Shown one piece after another: positions 46,201-55,177 of a stretch of DNA of 64,000 nt. The notes under the pieces are model-generated. The model saw only the letters and a program-made list of their open reading frames with translations, searched no databases and was not told where the DNA came from. Within the stretch, counting starts at the first letter, position 1, and each line of letters starts with the position of its first letter. A program made the position numbers and the translations under genes. Source of the stretch: CAWJMN01 sp963844055 (lineage in GTDB: Bacteria > Planctomycetota > Planctomycetia > Pirellulales > Pirellulaceae); NCBI GenBank assembly GCA_963844055.1, contig CAWJMN010000001.1, positions 1,488,001-1,552,000 of the forward strand. The letters run 5' to 3'.

Positions 46201-48108
46201 TAGCTCTGCGGCCGCAACCCGCTGTTCGAGTTCAGCTTCGGTTTGGTTAACGCGGGCCTCTGCACCACGAAGTTGTGACGCAAGCCGGCTTAGTTCCAGT
46301 TGGCTGTGCGTCTGCTGAGTAGCTAGTTGTTCAAACAGATTGGCCTGGGTCAGATTTAGGGCATCGATCGCTGCCTCTTTGGTTGCCAGGTCTTTACGCA
46401 GTGCATTGATTTCCTGCCGAGTTGATTCCCAGCGGTCACGAAGCAGTTCTCGTTCTTGGTGAAGCTCTTGTTGTTGAGCTTCCCAGTTCGCCTGATCAAG
46501 GCGATACTGTTCTTCCGAAGCGGTGAGCGATTCCTTCAGCGACAAGGCTTGGGCGGCTGCATCCTGAAGTTCGGCCTTCACGGCATCGAGGGTTTGCGTG
46601 ATTTCATATTGCGTTTCCGTGGCATCGGTAGCAAACGCATCCTTTTGGCGAGCCAGCTCTTGCTCCAGTTGTTGCAATTGTGCTTGAAGCGCAGATCGCT
46701 CTTGCTCAAAGCGAGTTCGAACCCGAGTCCACTCCTCTTGTTCGGCTTGCCGCTTGTGCAGCATGGTTGCCAATTCTTGGCGGGCGAACTCTTGAGCCTC
46801 TTTCTCCTCTTCCGAGTTCGCGCTAGTGGCGTCGAACATCGCAATGCGTTCGGCCTGGAATTCCCGGACCGTTGCAGCTAGGCAGGTGAGTTCTCGCTCG
46901 AGGCGTGCTCGTACGGCAGTGAACTCCGCCGCCTCTTGTTCGTGCTTGCGACGTTCGGATTCTAGCTGGATCTCCAGATCGTCAATGCCGGCATGTTTTG
47001 CATGTGGCATCTCCACAGCCGACATCTGTTGCTGCGCGAGCTGTTGTTGCAAAATGATGACTTGCTCTTCCAGGCTGCGGGCGTGTGCTTCTCGCTCAAT
47101 CAGCTCCGATTGCAGTTGAACCTTCTCGTCGAGGTGGCGTGCCAGCTCTTGCTTGATCGAGTTAAGGGCCTTCTCGGCCGACTTTACATAGGCTTCGTGA
47201 TCGGCATGCGCTTTCTCAGCATCCAGGGACGCCAGTTGCAGTGCCTCGTGCTTGCTCGATGCTTCCTGAGATAGGTGGGCGACGGTCGTCTGGGCCTGGG
47301 AAAGTTCTTCGGCCGTGGCCTGAGCTGTCTGTAGCAGCTTGGCCGATTCGGCGCGCTCGGAGCGTAGTTTGGCTTCAGCACTGGCTAATTGCTGAGAAAG
47401 GTTTAACCCTTCCTGATGATGTTCAGCAATCCGTGCGAGCAGTTCTTCTCGCTCGGTCGTATGAAATGCGCTGAGTGAGCGATTGGCGACAAGCAAGTCC
47501 TGTTCGCGGCGGGCGAGCGACTGAAAACGGGATTGAACTTCACGCAGTTGCAGAAGTGCCCGCTTCAAACGGCGGTGGCCAATACGACGCTCATTACGTA
47601 GCGCTTGCAAGTCTCGTGCAGTGCGCGTGGTGGGATTGGATGTTTGTACATCATCAGCTTGGTTCGATGCTTCCATGGCAACGAGCGTTTCCACGGCGTC
47701 CAGCGCAGCGCCGGCACCAAACGAAAGTTCAGGTGCGGGCGATAGTGGGATAGTTTCGTGGGGGCACTCAGCCACCTGCAAGTCCAGCGTTCCCAGGCGA
47801 AGCGTATCACCGGGCTGGATGATCGCATGGCTTACCGCACGGCCATTGTGAATCACTTCAAAGCCGTTGGCTTGAAGCGAAGTCATTCGACCCGAGTTAT
47901 GTAGCCAGCAGTGCAGGGGGGCGACGCCTGGCATCGCAGCTCGCAGGGTGCATCCTAGGCCAGAGCCGATGGAGGATTGGGCCGCCATCAGTCGAACCCG
48001 TTGGCCGCGGTGCTGTCCGCTGCGAATCACAAGTCGTAGCTCGGCTTGTCCGACCAAGTCGCTGGTGGTCGGAGTGCGGGAAAGCTGTTGAAGGTTTTTC
48101 ACCAACAT
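43222..48108 (-). CDS. Giant FHA-domain, coiled-coil, membrane-anchored protein
   Basis: 1628 residues from the ATG at 48108; an ATG at 48132 would add eight. The N-terminal FHA domain (about 22-115) binds phosphothreonine: L-R-L-V-I-R-S-G-Q-H-R-G-Q-R-V-R-L, S-S-I-G-S-G-L-G-C, H-C-W-L-H and L-R-L-G-T-L. A coiled coil of roughly 1000 residues follows, rich in Gln, Glu, Ala and Leu, then a 300-residue disordered acidic/Pro/Ser region with short R-M-L-R and Y-M-E-R-L-L-N-R-V motifs. Near the C terminus are two membrane helices (I-G-L-A-V-T-G-V-V-A-G-G-V-A-L-Y-T-G and A-A-S-G-I-A-L-V-S-S-L-L-L-G). It could tether a phosphorylated partner to the membrane over a long distance. Planctomycetes have many Ser/Thr kinases, but none is adjacent. 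Confidence 0.82.
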   Translation of the reverse strand: MLVKNLQQLSRTPTTSDLVGQAELRLVIRSGQHRGQRVRLMAAQSSIGSGLGCTLRAAMPGVAPLHCWLHNSGRMTSLQANGFEVIHNGRAVSHAIIQPGDTLRLGTLDLQVAECPHETIPLSPAPELSFGAGAALDAVETLVAMEASNQADDVQTSNPTTRTARDLQALRNERRIGHRRLKRALLQLREVQSRFQSLARREQDLLVANRSLSAFHTTEREELLARIAEHHQEGLNLSQQLASAEAKLRSERAESAKLLQTAQATAEELSQAQTTVAHLSQEASSKHEALQLASLDAEKAHADHEAYVKSAEKALNSIKQELARHLDEKVQLQSELIEREAHARSLEEQVIILQQQLAQQQMSAVEMPHAKHAGIDDLEIQLESERRKHEQEAAEFTAVRARLERELTCLAATVREFQAERIAMFDATSANSEEEKEAQEFARQELATMLHKRQAEQEEWTRVRTRFEQERSALQAQLQQLEQELARQKDAFATDATETQYEITQTLDAVKAELQDAAAQALSLKESLTASEEQYRLDQANWEAQQQELHQERELLRDRWESTRQEINALRKDLATKEAAIDALNLTQANLFEQLATQQTHSQLELSRLASQLRGAEARVNQTEAELEQRVAAAELESVQAQLASVEQAQLALVTERDALVAKLSAADTQLNDLRSELKARDRALEEANAQCVRLNDQLASLETESQARLDTFAAELQTVRTYLSEKEAECEARILSEDHEAVKQQLQLQTDTVENLVSEREALREQITGFTAKLQAIQEQLTNKDAELRAGSQYYDLAEQHRATADELRVERDALTEQVTSISAQVAEFQNQLDQKAAEIQVLNQQNLEAQEQIQLLATVRLERDAVGEELATMTAMVAELREQLLQKETAIEEANRLLEMETEERSEVEGRLHAERNGLSEQVTSLSQSVAELQGALATKEAELLAVKHSFDLSYQDRSKVEETNETEIQALREQMESALTQIAELQQQLARKEAELDEASRRWAMAQEQLSHTQSLIQSEAERAQAELREFKANLIAQDEQLAQAIPAETHAIIAQQLSQREDEIALLSQDQEKLCEQLLIAEQRVQELTDKLAAQDAKLEQAECSHQGEDQAFDTERLELRDEVARLKDALHLVEDQLAIQAEQPEQLSLLTTEVENLRQLLADCQLEVQQLVTERCELHSTIEKLKDEQAALCVTPEAAPTSIKQPTETPDRSTVIRTFKGTGYGKDEGRMAASAEDIRMSFAPFDWQAERERMLRTASDEASQPIDDSASSTGATEPPEIAEPPVAAAVETPAAPEESAQDVDSVLNRLMRAGVWKGSDALATSDSTSAASDSERKSEPSLSAPFAPREGFVTERFSQESFHSQEETAEDEVTEEPSGILSTSKFLPHNPSAQEAEEDDSSSVTPAPSYSHGRRAEDRAESVAPAASEPDNGTGDTDESIDSYMERLLNRVRGESATECRLSSKPQKTTTSSRTSQAPPDESQSIRTTASTVDFVDHSEYIPRSQAPEQVSQLSALRELANTAARSAIEQHAQKSRRTVSRDGNTAAIGLAVTGVVAGGVALYTGYWQAWAASGIALVSSLLLGSKLLRDALRQLKLVAATNSQEAEAEANSKSEGEELKQE

Positions 48109-48628
48109 GATGGGCTCGCAAGTGTATTGCAATCGTTGAACGTACTAGGCCTAAGGAAGATTGCTGTCTCTCTTGGCGCAGTGCTGCCCGCGAGACGCAA
48201 TCTATCCTCTTGTGAGCATTTAGCTTGCGAAGACATAACGGTCAAAACGGACGACCGACGGTTGGTGAGTAAAGGCAACAATGTTTTGGCCCAGGTCGGC
48301 AGAACCGGCAGAATCGGCATTTTTTGCCCGTTTTAACCAAGTACGGTCAACCCATCGGTACAAATTGCCGATTATCAGGAGGCAGTCGAGAATAACGATT
48401 GCAACAGCTAGGCTCCCTACGGGCCTATTAGCGGGTTGTTGAAAATGGAAAGTCGTGGGTTGCGAAGGTCGTCGTAAGGCTTTCTCGCAAAATGACTTTC
48501 CTACGTTGGACGGGCGGTAAAGCCTTGTTACCTAGTAGTTCCTTTGGGAACCGTGCCTCCTGGAAATGAACCTTTTCCAAGTTGCTACGTCCTAGGTAAG
48601 TACGGAGGCTGATCTCAAAAGAGGCGAA
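48109..48628. other. Divergent intergenic region with a hairpin before the DksA-type gene
   Basis: 520 bases between the FHA gene and the DksA-type gene. At 48447-48501 GGAAAGTC and GACTTTCC enclose an inner TTGCGAA/TTCTCGCAA arm, giving a possible structured 5' leader about 130 nt before the start. No gene is supported. Confidence 0.4.
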
Positions 48629-49231
48629 ATGAATAGTTTGCGCGGTTTGGAGATGGGTGTAAGCGAACAGATCGAGAAAACCACGTGCGAGGCGGCTCCG
48701 GCCGAACAGTCCATGAAACGTCGAATTGGAAAACCATCGGAAAAGACTTCCAGCGCGGAAAAACCTGCGAAGGTAAAGAACGTGGCGCGTAAGGAAGCAG
48801 TCTCGAGCCTGCAAAATATCCTGATGCGTCGTCGCGATGCTCTTCGCAAGGCACTCGCCGGCGACTTGAGCTCGCTGATGGAACTTCGCCAGCAAGCTTC
48901 GGGCGATGTTTTGGATGCTGCAATGGACAGTGCCCAAGATGAGCTCAGCTCGCAATTGGCCGAAGTCGAGTCTCGGGAATTGGCCCACATCGAGACCGCT
49001 TTGGAACGGATGCGCGATGGTGATTACGGCCTATGCGAAACTTGTGACGAAGCGATTCCACTCGCTCGCTTGCAAGCCCTTCCTTATGCCACGTTGTGCA
49101 TTCAATGCCAACGCGAAGCAGAAAAGAATGGCGACGCTATGAGCGGCGGTGCCAACTGGGCTCGCATTATGGACATCGGCATGGCCGAAAGCGACGTCAC
49201 TGCAGGTGACTTGGAAATCGACGTGTCGTAA
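48629..49231 (+). CDS. DksA/TraR-type C4 zinc-finger protein
   Basis: 200 residues (ATGs at 48653 and 48713 are alternative starts). A variable basic N terminus, a helical hairpin (L-Q-N-I-L-M-R-R-R-D-A-L-R-K-A-L), then the zf-dskA_traR module with four cysteines (C136, C139, C157, C160) in C-E-T-C-D-E-A-I-P-L-A-R-L-Q-A-L-P and C-I-Q-C. DksA proteins bind RNA polymerase and help respond to ppGpp. This is the typical planctomycete size with a 50-residue Lys/Ala extension. The Asp pair at the hairpin tip of E. coli DksA is not clearly conserved, so strict orthology is uncertain. Confidence 0.85.
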   Translation: MNSLRGLEMGVSEQIEKTTCEAAPAEQSMKRRIGKPSEKTSSAEKPAKVKNVARKEAVSSLQNILMRRRDALRKALAGDLSSLMELRQQASGDVLDAAMDSAQDELSSQLAEVESRELAHIETALERMRDGDYGLCETCDEAIPLARLQALPYATLCIQCQREAEKNGDAMSGGANWARIMDIGMAESDVTAGDLEIDVS

Positions 49232-49304
49232 CAAGTTGCCCCGGGCTGGGAGTGAAACCCTCCACCCTGGAAGCCGCAACTTTTTGCAGGCAACGTCACA
49301 CCTC

Positions 49305-49330
49305 ACGCGGTGCCTTAGGTGCCGCGTTTC
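49305..49330 (+). terminator. Weak terminator candidate after the DksA-type gene
   Basis: ACGCGG pairs with CCGCGT and is followed by a short T-rich stretch. The stem is only 6 bp. Confidence 0.35.
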
Positions 49331-49393
49331 TGTTGGTAGGGTCCTGGTGATCTTCTTCGGCGAGAATGTTGGTGCCGAAAGGGGTTTGGAGCT

Positions 49394-50530
49394 ATGCGTT
49401 GCTTACGATCCATCCTGGTAATTGCGATTGCCGCTGTTGCTGGTACCAACTTCCTTGTCAGCGTATCGGCACAAGAGCAAGCCGCGGCCGAAAGCTCTGC
49501 GGACTCGGCCGAAAATCGTGATAAGCTCTATGCGGATCTAAAACGCTTGGCAGAGGAGAACGAATCGCATATTGGCCTGATCAAAAAGGTCGTGCGAGTT
49601 GTCAAGCCAACGGTAGCACATATCGAAGCACAGCATGAACACGATGCGGCCAATCCAAATCGCCGTCCCGTTGAAGAAGCAGGGTCGGGGGTTATCATCC
49701 AGTGGAACAATCGGTTCTACATTGTGACCAATCGTCATGTGATCAAGCATTCCAAGCTGGAAAACGTCAAAATCAAATTGGCCGATGGACGTCAAATGGT
49801 TCCGACCCAAGCCTGGGCAGACCAAGAGACCGATATCGCCTTGTTGGCAGTCAGTGGAACCGGCCTATTGCCTGCTCGCTTGGGCGATAGCAGTCAGTTA
49901 GAGATTGGCGAACAGGTTCTCGCCGTGGGAAGCCCCTTTGGGCTAAGCCATTCGGTTAGCTACGGAATCATCAGCGCCAAGGGGCGCCGTGATTTGCAGC
50001 TGGGCGACGATGGCGTTCGCTTCCAAGACTTTTTACAAACCGATGCCGCAATCAATCCCGGCAATAGCGGCGGGCCACTGCTTAACCTGAGTGGCGAAGT
50101 CATAGGCATCAATACGGCGATTGCCAGTAACTCCGGTGCTCACGAAGGGATCGGCTTTTCGATTCCCATCAATATGGTGATGGTGGTTGTGAAGCAACTG
50201 CTGGAACATGGCGCTGTGGTCCGAGCCTACTTGGGCGTCAAGCTAGATGCTTCCTTCTCGGAAGCGGATGCTCAGAAGTCTGGCTTGCCTCGTCCCGTTG
50301 GTGCTCGCATTACCAGCATCACGCCAAAGTCGCCGGCCGAAAAAGCGAACTTTCAAGTCTCTGACGTGATCGTGCAATTTGATGGCGTCAAAGTCGAAGA
50401 CGACAACCATTTAATCAACTTGGTTAGTTTGACACCCGTCGGCAAAGCGGTTGACGTGCAGTTGATCCGTGCTGGCCAGGCCATGGGCCTGCGAGTTGAA
50501 GTTGCCGATCGCAGCGAGATTGAACGCTAA
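49394..50530 (+). CDS. HtrA/DegP-type serine protease with one PDZ domain
   Basis: 378 residues, exported (signal peptide L-V-I-A-I-A-A-V-A-G-T-N-F-L-V-S-V-S-A). The trypsin-like domain carries the full triad: H115 in T-N-R-H-V-I-K, D147 in Q-E-T-D-I-A-L-L, and S225 in N-P-G-N-S-G-G-P-L-L. One PDZ domain follows (A-Y-L-G-V-K-L-D, A-R-I-T-S-I-T-P-K-S-P-A-E-K-A), shorter than the two-PDZ DegP, so closer to DegS or bacterial HtrA-like. A 40-residue acidic linker after the signal peptide is a planctomycete feature. Periplasmic protein quality control is likely. Confidence 0.93.
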   Translation: MRCLRSILVIAIAAVAGTNFLVSVSAQEQAAAESSADSAENRDKLYADLKRLAEENESHIGLIKKVVRVVKPTVAHIEAQHEHDAANPNRRPVEEAGSGVIIQWNNRFYIVTNRHVIKHSKLENVKIKLADGRQMVPTQAWADQETDIALLAVSGTGLLPARLGDSSQLEIGEQVLAVGSPFGLSHSVSYGIISAKGRRDLQLGDDGVRFQDFLQTDAAINPGNSGGPLLNLSGEVIGINTAIASNSGAHEGIGFSIPINMVMVVVKQLLEHGAVVRAYLGVKLDASFSEADAQKSGLPRPVGARITSITPKSPAEKANFQVSDVIVQFDGVKVEDDNHLINLVSLTPVGKAVDVQLIRAGQAMGLRVEVADRSEIER

Positions 50531-51128
50531 ACCCATTAGGCCGTCGGCACACTCTTCACCTTGGCCAAGTCTTCCCGGCCTAACTCCCTTCTTCCTATTT
50601 CCCCGATGGGGCTACATATCGAATCGCGTTAATGCGGCGATTCGTCGGCGTGTAGGCCGCACTATCCGGACAACTGGAACGAGTAGGCATCCAATACTAG
50701 CCGTCGTCCCGAATCTGGCGAATGCTTATCGTTAGGTTGGCGTTAGGTGGCCGAATACCTATCTAGGCCTCCTTGGAAAGAAATCTTTGAATTTCCCTTG
50801 GGTGGACTGCTTTTGGTGACTTTCGGCCCACGCATCTTCAGAAACCGGATTGCCCCCTGGTTATGGTGGTGTTTGGGCCGTTTTCTTTTCTTGCCGTTTT
50901 TTCTTTCTTTGCAAGCGGCATTCGCTTTCTGCCGCGTTTAGGTCTCCAGGTGCCCTTCTAGACCTTTTGGGGGTTTGCGTTGCGGACATGGGGCTTGTAC
51001 GCTTTTTATGAAGGTTCTTGGAGGTAGGTCGCAGTTGGAAATAGGCTGCGGTTTGCCGACCATTTTTGCGAAGTGCGGGCCTTTTTGCCTTTGTTGCCCA
51101 TTCTGCCGTATTCGGAGCTGCGTTCATC
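50531..51128. other. Intergenic region, no supported gene
   Basis: About 600 bases before the LRR lipoprotein. It holds small inverted repeats (CGAATCGC/GCGATTCG near 50620-50645) and a 64-codon GTG frame at 50747-50941 with hydrophobic content but no recognised match; I do not call it. Promoters for the next gene must lie here. Confidence 0.45.
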
Positions 51129-52463
51129 ATGCGGACGTCTTGGAATCGTTTTTTCGTTGCTTTTGGTTTGACTTGCGCGGTCGGACTTTTTGCTGGTTGT
51201 CCGTCGACCCCATCGCCTGACAAGAAGGTGACCGAGGGAGAAAAGGGGGAGACCAAGGACCAAAAGGGAGCGGCGTCGGCCATTACGAAAGAGGCGACGG
51301 AAGCTGCCGGCAAGCTGGAGGCACATGCTGCCAAGCTGACGAAGGATTCCGACGGCGTTGTGACGGCAGTCGCACTCGGTGCCGAGGGAGACAACTCGGA
51401 TCTGGCGCTGCTTAAGGATTTGCCAGGTGTGGTGAAGTTGGTCGCCGACAAGCGCGGCGTGACGGATGAAGGTCTGGCACTTTTGGAGGGCCATCCCGGG
51501 CTCAAGGCCATTGACCTTACGCTTAGCGGCATCACGGATGCAGGGCTGGAACATCTGACAAAACTTCCCAAGCTGGAAGAAGTGAATCTGAAGCGCGCCG
51601 ATGTGACGGCCAAGGGTTACGCTTCGTTGGCCAAGATCAAAACGCTCAAGCGGATTCGTGCTGCTCAGTCGAACTTTGATAATGAATGCTTGGCAGCGCT
51701 GAAGGATTGCACGCAGCTCGAAATGATCGACTTGCAAGATTGTAATCGCTTCAATGATGAAGGCCTGGCGGTACTGAAGAACTTTACGAAGCTCAAGTTC
51801 CTGCGTCTGTGGGGGCCGAACATCAATGACAAGGTGCTTAGCTACATCACCGAAGCGAAGCAACTGAAGAATCTCTCGCTCGAACAATCGGATGTTGGCA
51901 TCGATGGGCTGGAGCACATCAAGGGGCTGACCGAACTGCAAGAGCTTTCGTTGTATGGTGCGGCTCGGGTGAAAAACGAGGCGCTCGAAAAGTTGTCGGG
52001 GCTTAGCAAGCTAACTCGCCTCGAACTTCGCGGCACGCCAGTCAAGAAGGGGCTATCGCACCTGGTCGGTTTGAAAGAACTGCGCGTGCTGGACCTGAAC
52101 GAAACCAATTGCGGTGATAAGCAACTGGAAGAGCTAAAGGTTTTGCCAAATCTGGAAGAGCTCGTGCTGCGTCAGACGTTGGTTTCCGATCAAGGCATGG
52201 CCGCGATTGGCGAGATGAAGAAGCTGAAAAGCCTCAACCTTGATAAGACCGAAGTAGGAGACGCCGGCGTTGCAGCGCTCAAGGGGCTAACCGATTTGGA
52301 ATTCATCCACCTTGGAAACACGAAGGTAACGGATGCAGGGCTTGAAAACCTGTACGGGATGACCAAGCTGGCCAAGCTGGAAATCACGTTTGTTCCCACG
52401 GTCACCGAAGAGGGACTGAAGAAACTGCAAGAGAAGCTCCCCTCCCTGGTGATTGTAAAGTAG
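51129..52463 (+). CDS. Leucine-rich-repeat lipoprotein
   Basis: 444 residues from the ATG at 51129; an upstream ATG at 51066 would spoil the lipoprotein leader. Lipobox L-F-A-G-C gives a lipid-anchored protein. After a Lys/Glu linker there are about twelve leucine-rich repeats of roughly 24 residues of the V-T-D-E-G-L-A-L-L-E-G-H-P-G-L-K and I-T-D-A-G-L-E-H-L-T-K-L-P-K-L-E type, common in planctomycetes. LRRs bind proteins; no enzyme domain is present. A good terminator lies just after the stop. Confidence 0.88.
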   Translation: MRTSWNRFFVAFGLTCAVGLFAGCPSTPSPDKKVTEGEKGETKDQKGAASAITKEATEAAGKLEAHAAKLTKDSDGVVTAVALGAEGDNSDLALLKDLPGVVKLVADKRGVTDEGLALLEGHPGLKAIDLTLSGITDAGLEHLTKLPKLEEVNLKRADVTAKGYASLAKIKTLKRIRAAQSNFDNECLAALKDCTQLEMIDLQDCNRFNDEGLAVLKNFTKLKFLRLWGPNINDKVLSYITEAKQLKNLSLEQSDVGIDGLEHIKGLTELQELSLYGAARVKNEALEKLSGLSKLTRLELRGTPVKKGLSHLVGLKELRVLDLNETNCGDKQLEELKVLPNLEELVLRQTLVSDQGMAAIGEMKKLKSLNLDKTEVGDAGVAALKGLTDLEFIHLGNTKVTDAGLENLYGMTKLAKLEITFVPTVTEEGLKKLQEKLPSLVIVK

Positions 52464-52495
52464 CTGGGTTTTCCAAGCTTCCATGGAAAGTCACT

Positions 52496-52528
52496 GCCGC
52501 AGGAGCGATTGGTTCCTGCGGCTTTTTT
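52496..52528 (+). terminator. Rho-independent terminator of the LRR gene
   Basis: Perfect 9-bp stem (GCCGCAGGA with TCCTGCGGC) followed by six T. It lies inside the longest open frame of the amidase, so the true amidase start is downstream of it. Confidence 0.88.
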
Positions 52529-52556
52529 GTGTCTTCACTTTCCCACGAGATCCCTT

Positions 52557-54161
52557 ATGCCATCGGCGCCAACTTCTACGGATAGATCCTGGGCGGTGGG
52601 GCCACATCGGGACGACGATCCCGTGACCTGGGGCGCCGCAGAGACCGCGCGAAGGATTCGCGCCGGAAAGGTTTCGTCGCGCGAAGTTTTGGCGGCACGA
52701 CTGGCCCGCATCCAATTGTGTGAGCCAGCAGTACATGCCTTGGCGATCCCGCTACTGGAATTGGCCGAGCGTTCCGCGCGGGCCTGCGATGAATTGCAAG
52801 CCCGTGGAGCCGAGCTTCCGCCGCTGCATGGCGTGCCAATTTCCATCAAGGAATGTTTTCACGTTCGGGATACCGATGCCTGTATCGGGCTTTCGGCGCT
52901 TGCGGGAGAGAAAGCTCCGGCCGATGGCTCGACCGAAGGGCCACTGGTCAAGCTATTGCGCGATGCGGGGGGAGTGATTGTTGGCAAAACGAATGTGCCA
53001 CAGCTCATGATGTGGAATGAGTGCGACAACCCGGTCTATGGACGGACGAATAATCCGTGGGATGTTTCGAGGACTCCCGGCGGCAGCAGCGGCGGCGAGG
53101 CAGCGCTCATTGCAGCCGGCGGTTCGGCGCTGGGGCTAGTGAATGACCTAGGGGGAAGCATTCGCGTTCCGGCCCACTTTTGTGGATTGGCCGGTTTAAA
53201 GACAACTTCGTACCGACTTTCGCGCGAAGGAACGCGGCGAAACTTTCGTGGCGTGATTGGGATGGTGACGGCCTGTGGTCCCATGGCCAGGCGCGTTGAG
53301 GATCTAGAACTTGCCATGCAGGTGTGGCTGGGCGGTAACGCGGCAGGACAGGATCGTGCGTTTCCAGTTGCTTATGCAGCGAAGCCCCTTCCCATGGTGC
53401 AGGGACTGCGGGTTGTCGCTTGGAAAGAGGATGGGACTTTTCCACTAGCGCCTGCAATGCGGCGGGCCATTGAACTTGCTGCCCAGCGATTGCGGCAAGC
53501 GGGCTTGGTTGTTGAAGAAGTAGCGGCGCCGCCGTTCCTGGCGGAGGTCATGGAGATTTTTCTAGGGCTGCTTACCAGTGACGGTGGCGCGGATCTGAAG
53601 GAATTAGCCAAGGGGAGCAAGCTCGATTGGCGTGTTTCGCGTTTGCTATGGCTGGGAACGCTGGGGCCGATTCGGCGCGAGCTTATCGCGAAGACCCTGA
53701 CATTGGCTGGGCAAAAATGGCAGGCAAGAGTCTTGCGCCAGACGGCCAGCAGCACAGGCAAGCAACTTTGGAAATGGCGCGAGCGCCAAGACGCATTGCA
53801 AGAGAAGTTTTTGCATTGGCTACGCAGCAATCAATACGATGCCGTTTTGGCTGCTCCCTATGCGACGGCAGCACTGCCTCACGAAGCCGCCATCGACCTT
53901 GTCGGTGCCAGCAGCTATGCCCTGTGGGCGAATCTGTTTGGAATGCCCGCTGGTGTGGTCCCCGTGACGAACGTCATCGCCCAAGATATTCCCACAACAT
54001 CGCCTGCAACTTCGGATATTGTACTGAAACGATTTCAAACGGTTCAGCAAAACAGTGTTGGCTTGCCTGTCGGCGTGCAAATCGCCGCCCCGCATTGGCG
54101 CGAAGAGGTTTGTTTAGCACTAATGAAGGTGATTGAGCAAGAGCGTGACCGCAACAGTTGA
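52557..54161 (+). CDS. Amidase signature family enzyme
   Basis: 534 residues from the ATG at 52557; the alternative at 52509 overlaps the terminator hairpin. Amidase-signature hydrolases cut C-N bonds of amides using a Ser-cisSer-Lys triad. All three residues are visible: Lys in V-P-I-S-I-K-E-C-F (K98), the cis-Ser in G-G-S-S-G-G-E-A-A, and the nucleophile in D-L-G-G-S-I-R-V-P-A-H-F-C-G (S201), which matches the fatty-acid-amide-hydrolase-like group. No signal peptide. It is not a GatA, since it lacks neighbours gatB/gatC and the Glu-tRNA features. The substrate is unknown. Confidence 0.9.
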   Translation: MPSAPTSTDRSWAVGPHRDDDPVTWGAAETARRIRAGKVSSREVLAARLARIQLCEPAVHALAIPLLELAERSARACDELQARGAELPPLHGVPISIKECFHVRDTDACIGLSALAGEKAPADGSTEGPLVKLLRDAGGVIVGKTNVPQLMMWNECDNPVYGRTNNPWDVSRTPGGSSGGEAALIAAGGSALGLVNDLGGSIRVPAHFCGLAGLKTTSYRLSREGTRRNFRGVIGMVTACGPMARRVEDLELAMQVWLGGNAAGQDRAFPVAYAAKPLPMVQGLRVVAWKEDGTFPLAPAMRRAIELAAQRLRQAGLVVEEVAAPPFLAEVMEIFLGLLTSDGGADLKELAKGSKLDWRVSRLLWLGTLGPIRRELIAKTLTLAGQKWQARVLRQTASSTGKQLWKWRERQDALQEKFLHWLRSNQYDAVLAAPYATAALPHEAAIDLVGASSYALWANLFGMPAGVVPVTNVIAQDIPTTSPATSDIVLKRFQTVQQNSVGLPVGVQIAAPHWREEVCLALMKVIEQERDRNS

Positions 54162-54215
54162 CCGATAGAGAGGCAAAAAATACAAGCTGATTAGTGAACG
54201 TGGTGAGGGGATAGT

Positions 54216-54893
54216 ATGATGAAGTTGTTTGCGACATATTTGCCAAGAATCCGCTTCTCGCTTGCCAGTTTGCTTTTGATTGTCACGGTCGTCTGTTTGT
54301 CACTAGGCTGGGTCTCACGTGCTCTGCGTCAGCGGCGTATCGTAGAGTCGCTCAATAAGGTTAATGGTCAACTTGTGTGGTTTGCTGGTGATGTAAGACT
54401 CAATAGCCCTGACGATTTTGCATTGGCCGTACAAAGGTATCAGGCCAGGAAATCACTCTTGTTTCACATGCGAGAGTGTGTTGTGGGCGCGAAGGTGTAT
54501 TCTCAAGCGGTAGAGGGGGATTCGGCATGTGTCATTGAAAAACTTGGAATGCTCTATGGAATTGAACAGGTGCAGCTATATCAAGATAATATTGATGACA
54601 AATGCTTGTTTCAGTTAGCACACTGGAACGGTCTTCAAGAGGTTGTTGTTAATTCTGACGCAGTGTCAGACGTTGGGATTGCATACCTTGGCAGTCTTCC
54701 GCATTTGAAGTCATTGGATATTCGACATTGCAGGCAAGTTACGGCTGAAGCATTCGTGCAGCAAAATGGGTTTCGGGCATTGCGGCATTTAGATGTTGCG
54801 GAAACTGGCATCACCACTGAGCAAATTGAAGCGATTAGACGAGCTCTTCCCAATTGTGAGGTGGTAGAGATTCGCTTGGAGGTTCTCCCCTAA
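54216..54893 (+). CDS. Membrane-anchored protein with LRR-like C terminus
   Basis: 225 residues. The N-terminal anchor R-F-S-L-A-S-L-L-L-I-V-T-V-V-C-L-S-L-G-W is the standard planctomycete pattern for small LRR proteins. The C-terminal half has degenerate leucine-rich repeats (G-I-A-Y-L-G-S-L-P-H-L-K-S-L-D-I-R and F-R-A-L-R-H-L-D-V-A-E-T-G-I). The AT-richer composition marks the start of the accessory island that runs to 57.9 kb. Function unknown. Confidence 0.68.
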   Translation: MMKLFATYLPRIRFSLASLLLIVTVVCLSLGWVSRALRQRRIVESLNKVNGQLVWFAGDVRLNSPDDFALAVQRYQARKSLLFHMRECVVGAKVYSQAVEGDSACVIEKLGMLYGIEQVQLYQDNIDDKCLFQLAHWNGLQEVVVNSDAVSDVGIAYLGSLPHLKSLDIRHCRQVTAEAFVQQNGFRALRHLDVAETGITTEQIEAIRRALPNCEVVEIRLEVLP

Positions 54894-55177
54894 TCACTCG
54901 TTCCCCGACCAAAGAAACGCCGGGTGCCACTGCTGGCTTGGCCGACCGTGTGGACGTTACTAGCGGGGGTGAGTAAAAAGGAACTGCCGGAGCGAGATGA
55001 CGAGGGGATGGTGCATCAGGACGTGACGTTCTCGTGCTCCTGTCGGACACCCTTGTTGACCTAGGATATGTGGCAAGAACTGCTTATCGAGAGTTTCGAC
55101 GTTCCGTTACTGATCAAAGTTTTGAAAACGTCCCTCACCAGTCACTTTAAACGAATCGAACTAAAGAGTGTCAACCG

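Noticed and set aside
50747..50941. 64-codon hydrophobic GTG frame before the LRR gene
   Set aside because: No recognisable family and no ribosome site; the region is more likely untranslated.
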